From contig JACCYI010000255.1 of the NCBI GenBank assembly GCA_013696535.1, positions 1 to 10,357 on the forward strand: a stretch of DNA of 10,357 bases, read 5' to 3'. Positions 5,990 to 10,357 of the stretch are shown here, in pieces (positions within the stretch are counted from its first letter, which is position 1; the number at the start of each line of letters is the position of its first letter). The notes beneath the pieces were generated by a model that was not told the DNA's origin, made no database searches, and worked only from the letters and a program-made list of their open reading frames with translations. The DNA is from Solirubrobacterales bacterium (GTDB lineage: Bacteria > Actinomycetota > Thermoleophilia > Solirubrobacterales > Solirubrobacteraceae). The position numbers and the translations under genes were made by a program.

Positions 5990-8146
5990 TCAGGGCGCCG
6001 CGACGGCAGCTTGGGGTACCAGGGCTTCCTCGACGAGCTCGGTCAACTCACGAAGTTCGAGCTTGTCGGCGTTGCCGGTCGTCTTGATGGCGTCCTCGTA
6101 CATCGTCACGTCCTTCGGGCAGGCCACCACGAAGAAGTCGAGCTCGCCGAGGCTGACGGCCTCGTGGATGCGGTTCTCCGAGGGGCGCTCCTGTCCCGGC
6201 TCGTCCGGGATCCAGATGCGTCCGCCGCCCGCGCCGCAGCAGAAGGAGTTCGACCGGTTGCGCGGCATCTCCACGAGCGTGCAGCCCAGCTGCTCCAGGA
6301 TCTCGCGCGGCGCGTCATACCCCCCGTTGAACCGGCCGAGGTAGCAGGGGTCGTGATACGTCACGCGGTACTCGAGCCGGCCGGCCACGTCGAGCTTGCC
6401 CGATTGGATGAGCTCGAGCAGGAACGCCGTGTGATGCGCGACCTCCCACTCTCCCCCGAGCGCGGCGTACTCGTTGCGCAGCGTGTTGAGCGAGTGGGGG
6501 TCGCTCGTGACGATCCGGTTGAAGTCGCAATCGGCCATCGTCGCGACGTTCTGCTCGGCCAGGGACTCGAAGAGACCCTCCTCCCCGGCCCGGCGCACGT
6601 CGTTGCCCGAGTTGCGCTCGCCGTCGTAGAGGATGCCGAAGTCCACGCCGGCTGCCTTGTAGAGCCGCGCGAGGGCCCGCGTGACCCGCTGCGAGCGGGG
6701 GTCGAAGGATGCGTAGTCGCCGACAAACCACAGGACGTCGACGGCTTCTTTGCGCGCGTCGGGGATCTCGAAGTCGAGTTCCTTGGCCCAGCGGCCGCGC
6801 TTGCGCTTGTTCTCGCCGAAGGAGTTGCCCGACTTGTGGATGACCTGCAGGGTGGACTGAAGGTTGGCGGGGATCTCACCGTCCTCGACGAGGCGGCGGC
6901 GGATCTGGTTGATGATGGGCGCCTGCTCGATCCCTACTGGGCAGGCCTCGACGCAGGCGTTGCACTGCATGCAGGCCCAGATCGTCTCGGGACGGACGGC
7001 GTCCTGGCCCACGACCTTCGAGTCCGAGTTGCAGCCATGACCCTGGCCCTTGATCAAGGTGCCCAGCACCCCGCCGATGTCGCCCTTGGGGAGCTGCGCG
7101 TTTGATTGCTCGCGCAGCTCGAGGACGACGTCGCGGGGCGAGAGCGGCCGCCCAGTGACGTTGGCGGGGCAAGCCTCGTGGCACTTCCCACACTTCGTGC
7201 AGGCGTCGAGGTGCAGGAGGTGGACCGCGTCGAAGTCGTCGAGCGTCCCATAGCCGGCGGGCTCGTCGGCGCGCTGCTCACCGATCGCCCGCAGGCGCTT
7301 GCCCGCCTGCGGATCACGGACCACGAGACTGGCGAAGCTCGTGAGCATGTGCGCACCCTTGGTGTAGGGGATCGCGGAGACGAACGAGATCGCCAGCAGC
7401 CCGTGGAACCACCAGATTCCGTGGCGGACGGTGGTCAGCCCGCCGTCGCCGAAGCCGAGCCCGGTGTAGACCTGCGCCATCAGCCAGCCGCCGGGTGAGA
7501 ACGGGTCATAGCCCGGGTTGTCCATCGCGATGCGGGCGCCTTCGAGCATGTAGCCCGAGACGGCGATCACGAGCAGCAGCCCGAGAAACGCCCAGTCGCC
7601 GATCCGGTAGGTCCGCCGGTCGTACTGGGGGTCCTCTGGTGCCCGGTCCGGTCGCGCGTAGTCGAGCTTGCGAGGGCGGATGATCCCCCGCCGGACCATC
7701 ATCAGGGCCAACCCGATGACCAGGGCGAGCCCGAGCGTGTCCAGCACGATCGAATAGCCGAGGTAGAAGCCGCCCTTGAAGAAGCGATAGCCGAAGAAGC
7801 GCTCCGTGATGTCGGTGTTGATGGCCAGGATCGCCGTGCCGATGGCCAGCACCACGAAGCCGTAGAAGATCGCACGGTGCGCCCAGCCCACGTAGGGGTC
7901 GCGCATCTTGATCGAGGCGTGCGAGACGACCATCCGGGTCGCCGCCCACACCCTCCCCGGCAGCTCGCGAGCCGGGGGCATCTGGCCGGCATGACCGCGC
8001 CGCCACTTGGCCACGTGCCGCGCCACCCCGTAGAAGAAGACGCCCACAGAGGCCACCGCGAGCACGTACCAGAGGATCTCCAGCCAGGTCGGGAAGTGCC
8101 AGAAGACCTCGCGGGTCTTCTCGGCTGCGGCGATCGATGGGGTCAC
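5990..8146 (-). CDS. dgcB: DgcB-like membrane iron-sulfur oxidoreductase (ETF to quinone)
   Basis: 718 residues. About five hydrophobic helices (near 22-42, 90-109, 128-150, 184-201 and 243-262) form an N-terminal membrane domain that resembles cytochrome b/NarI-type gamma subunits; His90 and His248 lie in or beside helices and could bind haem. Next come two [4Fe-4S] motifs, C316-x2-C319-x2-C322-x3-C326-P and C392-x2-C395-x2-C398-x3-C402-P, then a heterodisulfide-reductase-like CCG domain with HDPC601, C622, SFCC636-637G and C676. The first CCG repeat looks degenerate (FVGDYASF at 474-481 has no Cys). Dimethylglycine catabolism B proteins share this layout and are thought to pass electrons from the demethylase/ETF to the membrane quinone pool. 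The gene is 21 bp downstream of etfA. The GTG start has only a weak ribosome-binding site, but no alternative start exists between it and the in-frame TAG of etfA. Confidence 0.88.
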   Translation of the reverse strand: MTPSIAAAEKTREVFWHFPTWLEILWYVLAVASVGVFFYGVARHVAKWRRGHAGQMPPARELPGRVWAATRMVVSHASIKMRDPYVGWAHRAIFYGFVVLAIGTAILAINTDITERFFGYRFFKGGFYLGYSIVLDTLGLALVIGLALMMVRRGIIRPRKLDYARPDRAPEDPQYDRRTYRIGDWAFLGLLLVIAVSGYMLEGARIAMDNPGYDPFSPGGWLMAQVYTGLGFGDGGLTTVRHGIWWFHGLLAISFVSAIPYTKGAHMLTSFASLVVRDPQAGKRLRAIGEQRADEPAGYGTLDDFDAVHLLHLDACTKCGKCHEACPANVTGRPLSPRDVVLELREQSNAQLPKGDIGGVLGTLIKGQGHGCNSDSKVVGQDAVRPETIWACMQCNACVEACPVGIEQAPIINQIRRRLVEDGEIPANLQSTLQVIHKSGNSFGENKRKRGRWAKELDFEIPDARKEAVDVLWFVGDYASFDPRSQRVTRALARLYKAAGVDFGILYDGERNSGNDVRRAGEEGLFESLAEQNVATMADCDFNRIVTSDPHSLNTLRNEYAALGGEWEVAHHTAFLLELIQSGKLDVAGRLEYRVTYHDPCYLGRFNGGYDAPREILEQLGCTLVEMPRNRSNSFCCGAGGGRIWIPDEPGQERPSENRIHEAVSLGELDFFVVACPKDVTMYEDAIKTTGNADKLELRELTELVEEALVPQAAVAAP

Positions 8147-8167
8147 GTTCGGGGCGCCGTGAGAGCC

Positions 8168-9118
8168 CTACTCGAAGTGCTGCTCGAGCTGCTCGGCGAC
8201 GTCGAAGAGGTCGGCGACGGCGCCGAAGTGCGCGACGCCGAAGATCGGCGCTTCCGGGTCGGAGTTGACGGCGATGATCGTCTGGGCCTTCTGCATGCCG
8301 GCCAGGTGCTGGACCGCCCCCGAGATCCCGAGGGCGAGGTAGACCGCAGGCTTGACGGTCTTGCCCGACTGGCCGACCTGGCGTGCGTTGGACATCCAGC
8401 CCGCGTCGACCAGCGGACGTGACACGCTCAGCGTGGCCCCCATGCGCTCCGCGAGCGCCTCGAACTGCGGGATCGAGTCCTTGTCCTCGATGCCCCGTCC
8501 GACGGAGAGCAGGAAGTCGGCCTTCGTGATGTCGACGTCGCCGACATCGGCCTCGCGGAACTCGACGTGCTCGGTCGCGATCAGGCCTGGATCGACAGAG
8601 ACCTCGACGGCGCGCACCGGCGGTGGGCTCCCCCCGCCGGTCACCGGCTCGTACGCCCCGGGCCGCACCATCATCAGCGTCCGCTGCTTGCCGGGGAAGC
8701 CGAGCTCCGCAACGAGCTTGTCGCCGTATGCCCCCCTTCTGGCGATCGGACCATCGCCCCAGCCGACCTCCATCACGTCGCTCGCGAAGCCCAAGCCGCT
8801 GCGAACGGCGACCGCGGGCCCGAAGCCCATGGAGTCGATCGTGTGGCCGAGCAGGACGAGGTCGGGCTCCTCTTCCTCGATGAGCCGTTCGAGTGCTGCC
8901 TGGGCGACGTGCGCCTCGAAGTGCTCGACCGGTGAGGTCACGGTGAGGACCTCGTCGACGCCTTCGGCGCCCAGCCCTTCCGGTTGCGAGCCGATGGCCG
9001 CGACCAGCAGGCGCCCGCCCGCGGCCTCCTTCACGCCCAGCCCCGCGGCGATCAGCTCGAGCGAGATTTCGCGCAGCTCACCCCGCCGCGTCTCTGCAAC
9101 GACCAGGACGCCGCTCAT
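8168..9118 (-). CDS. etfA: Electron transfer flavoprotein alpha subunit
   Basis: 316 residues, of normal length for the family. The N-terminal alpha/beta domain (1 to about 185) is followed by the FAD-binding C-terminal domain with SVGRGI at 205-210, SRPLVDAGW at 233-241, QVGQSGKTVKP at 247-257, GISGAVQHLAGM at 264-275 and NSDPEAPIF at 285-293, all hallmark contacts for FAD. Together with EtfB it carries electrons in the cytoplasm from a flavin dehydrogenase to a membrane acceptor. Here the likely donor is the DgcA-like enzyme and the likely acceptor the DgcB-like protein just downstream. The ATG at 9118 overlaps the etfB stop (ATGA), pointing to coupled, equimolar synthesis. It is probably a dedicated ETF for this pathway rather than the housekeeping one for fatty-acid oxidation; that is inference from context. 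Confidence 0.95.
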   Translation of the reverse strand: MSGVLVVAETRRGELREISLELIAAGLGVKEAAGGRLLVAAIGSQPEGLGAEGVDEVLTVTSPVEHFEAHVAQAALERLIEEEEPDLVLLGHTIDSMGFGPAVAVRSGLGFASDVMEVGWGDGPIARRGAYGDKLVAELGFPGKQRTLMMVRPGAYEPVTGGGSPPPVRAVEVSVDPGLIATEHVEFREADVGDVDITKADFLLSVGRGIEDKDSIPQFEALAERMGATLSVSRPLVDAGWMSNARQVGQSGKTVKPAVYLALGISGAVQHLAGMQKAQTIIAVNSDPEAPIFGVAHFGAVADLFDVAEQLEQHFE

Positions 9119-9906
9119 GCGCTCATCCGCTCCTTGACGATGTCGGCGATACGGGCGGCCACGTCAGCCGGAGAGCCCGAGAGCATCTCCGCCCCCCCGC
9201 CCTTCTCCGGCGGGGCCAGGCTGCGGATCTGCGACCCGGCCGCACTCTCAACCGCGTCCGCGTCGAGGCCGAGCCCGTCGAGATCGACTTCCTCGAGCGG
9301 CTTGTCGCGCGCCTGCTTGATCGCCCGCAGCGTCGCGTAGCGCGGCTCGTTCATGCCGGTCTGGATGGTCAGCAGCGCAGGGCAGCGGACGCGCAACACC
9401 TCTATGAGCCCGCCTTCGAGCTCGCGCTCGACGGTGGCGGTCGGACCGCTCGCGTCGTAGTCGAGCCGGCGGACGACCGCAACGTGCGGCAGGCCGAGGT
9501 GCGCGGCGACCGCCACGCCCGTGGCACCGTTGACAGCGTCCGAGGATTGGACACCGCAGAGCAGGAGGTCCGCTGACTCCCGCTCGAGCGCCGAGGCCAG
9601 CACGCGGGCCACCGCCAGGGCATCAGCGCCCTCGAGCGCGTCGTCCCAGACGCGGATGGCCCGGTCGGCGCCCATCGCCAGGCAGGCCAGCAGGGCTTCG
9701 TCGGCCTCGTCGTCGCCGACGGTGACGACGACGACCTCCCCCTCTCCCGCCGCGTCACGCAGCTGCAGCGCGGCTTCCATCGAGAAGGTGTCCCACTCGT
9801 TGAGATCGCGCTCGACGAAGTCGGGGTCGACCCCCGCACCCCCGTCGAGCATCTCGAACTCGTCGTCGAGCGCAGCGACCTGCTTGACGCATACCGCCAC
9901 CTTCAT
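9115..9906 (-). CDS. etfB: Electron transfer flavoprotein beta subunit
   Basis: 263 residues starting at ATG 9906, with KVAVCVKQV at the N-terminus as is typical of ETF beta. Other landmarks are LNEWD at 35-39 (the family usually has N-x-x-D/E here), LLACLAMGADRAIRV at 72-86, the nucleotide-binding loop GVQSSDAVNGATG at 118-130, and the stretch after TGMNEPRY at 183-190 that forms the partner-recognition loop (about 183-203). The subunit binds AMP in ordinary ETFs and docks the donor dehydrogenase through the recognition loop. It overlaps its neighbours at both ends by ATGA (start with the dgcA stop, stop with the etfA start). The Asp/Glu-rich, Ala-rich composition fits a high-GC host. I cannot tell from sequence alone whether it is an electron-bifurcating type; the context argues for a simple carrier. 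Confidence 0.94.
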   Translation of the reverse strand: MKVAVCVKQVAALDDEFEMLDGGAGVDPDFVERDLNEWDTFSMEAALQLRDAAGEGEVVVVTVGDDEADEALLACLAMGADRAIRVWDDALEGADALAVARVLASALERESADLLLCGVQSSDAVNGATGVAVAAHLGLPHVAVVRRLDYDASGPTATVERELEGGLIEVLRVRCPALLTIQTGMNEPRYATLRAIKQARDKPLEEVDLDGLGLDADAVESAAGSQIRSLAPPEKGGGAEMLSGSPADVAARIADIVKERMSA

Positions 9907-10357
9907 GCCGGCACGCTCGCGCCTGACTGCAGGAGGTCGAGCGGCAGCACGTCGGCCGACGCCAGCAGCTGCGACTCGAAGTCGGCGTTCGAGGAGTCGC
10001 CCCAGAGGCGGCGCTCGCGGATGAACGGCAGCGGCATAGCCGGGTTCGCCGAATCGATCTCGCGCCCGAGGCGGTGCCCGTCGAAGATCACGTCGACGAG
10101 CATCCGTGGCGCCGCTCCGTCACCGATGAGGTAGAGCCCCTCGATCCCCTCCTGCTCCAGGCGGGCCTTGTCCGAGCGCAGCTCGTGGAAGAGCGCGTCG
10201 TCGGAGATCCGCTGCGTGCACAGCACGACCGAGTCGACCTCGAAGACCTCCTTGTGCGCCGGGTTCCAGATGTTGTAGGCGTGGCACGCGCCCGGCTCGA
10301 TCTTCTCGAGCATCGTGTACGTGTGGATCTGCACGCCGAGGCGATGCAGGTCGCGAT
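9903..10357 (-). CDS. dgcA: DgcA-like dimethylglycine demethylase/NADH:flavin oxidoreductase, C-terminal part (5' end beyond right edge)
   Basis: The minus-strand frame is open from the right edge to a TGA at 9903-9905, giving the last 150 residues of a protein whose family is normally about 680-700 long. The first visible residues (RDLHRLGVQIHTYTML) belong to the second Rossmann domain of TMADH/old-yellow-enzyme-type flavoproteins. Further landmarks are DSVVLCTQRISDDALF, YLIGDGAAPRMLVDVIFDGH and RLGREID, matching the nucleotide-domain end of trimethylamine/dimethylglycine demethylase-like proteins. The FMN barrel and iron-sulfur cysteines of the family lie outside the window. Inferred role: oxidative demethylation of dimethylglycine, passing electrons to the EtfBA encoded immediately downstream (ATGA overlap). 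Other N-methylamine substrates of the same family cannot be excluded. The internal Met at 10334 is not the true start, since the frame continues upstream. Confidence 0.85.
   Translation of the reverse strand, partial: RDLHRLGVQIHTYTMLEKIEPGACHAYNIWNPAHKEVFEVDSVVLCTQRISDDALFHELRSDKARLEQEGIEGLYLIGDGAAPRMLVDVIFDGHRLGREIDSANPAMPLPFIRERRLWGDSSNADFESQLLASADVLPLDLLQSGASVPA

Noticed and set aside
6011..7105. A 364-codon open frame on the plus strand, opposite dgcB
   Set aside because: Another mirror frame of GC-rich coding sequence. The opposite strand has the clear Fe-S and CCG motifs of DgcB.
1..10357. tRNA, rRNA, CRISPR, insertion sequences, att sites or riboswitches
   Set aside because: There are no repeats, transposase-like frames or non-coding gaps over 70 bp that could hold them; nearly all bases are in confident genes.

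Overview
The window is almost wholly protein-coding, GC-rich DNA, with about 95 non-coding bases in its longest gaps. It carries a bacterial catabolic cluster for N-methylated glycines (dimethylglycine and sarcosine) that releases one-carbon units onto tetrahydrofolate. High GC, frequent GTG starts, tight overlaps and protein style suggest a high-GC actinobacterium, perhaps of the Thermoleophilia/Solirubrobacterales kind. That placement is inference; no rRNA or marker gene is present.

Layout. (1) Positions 1-3145, minus strand: soxD then soxA, a delta and alpha subunit of a heterotetrameric sarcosine oxidase-like enzyme, joined by a GTGA overlap; soxA runs off the left edge. (2) Positions 3146-3213: a 68-bp divergent promoter region with an AT-rich island. 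(3) Positions 3214-5305, plus strand: a FolD-family gene and a stand-alone GcvT-family (folate-binding aminomethyltransferase/demethylase) gene, 28 bp apart. (4) Positions 5313-10357, minus strand, convergent with the previous pair: the end of a DgcA-like NADH:flavin oxidoreductase/TMADH-family gene, then etfB, etfA, a membrane-anchored DgcB-like Fe-S oxidoreductase and an unrecognised 222-aa gene. The first three of these overlap by ATGA and the other gaps are 21 and 8 bp, so this is one operon entering from the right edge.

Likely joint function. DgcA is expected to demethylate dimethylglycine. Electrons would pass through EtfBA to the five-helix, iron-sulfur, CCG-domain DgcB and on to the quinone pool. 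The SoxA/SoxD-type enzyme would demethylate sarcosine. The GcvT domains (one in SoxA, one free-standing) would take up formaldehyde-level carbon as methylene-tetrahydrofolate, and a FolD-type enzyme would normally oxidise that to formyl-tetrahydrofolate.

Most unusual points. The SoxA protein keeps two complete cysteine sets typical of [2Fe-2S] domains (an N-terminal ferredoxin type and a central BFD type), which as I remember the classical sarcosine oxidase alpha subunit lacks. The FolD protein has lost the catalytic lysine, glutamine and aspartate of its family while keeping the rest of the fold. The sox unit begins with soxD, with no soxB in the window. A conserved-looking 222-aa protein of unknown role ends the dgc operon. 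No RNA genes, mobile elements, CRISPR arrays or long repeats were seen.
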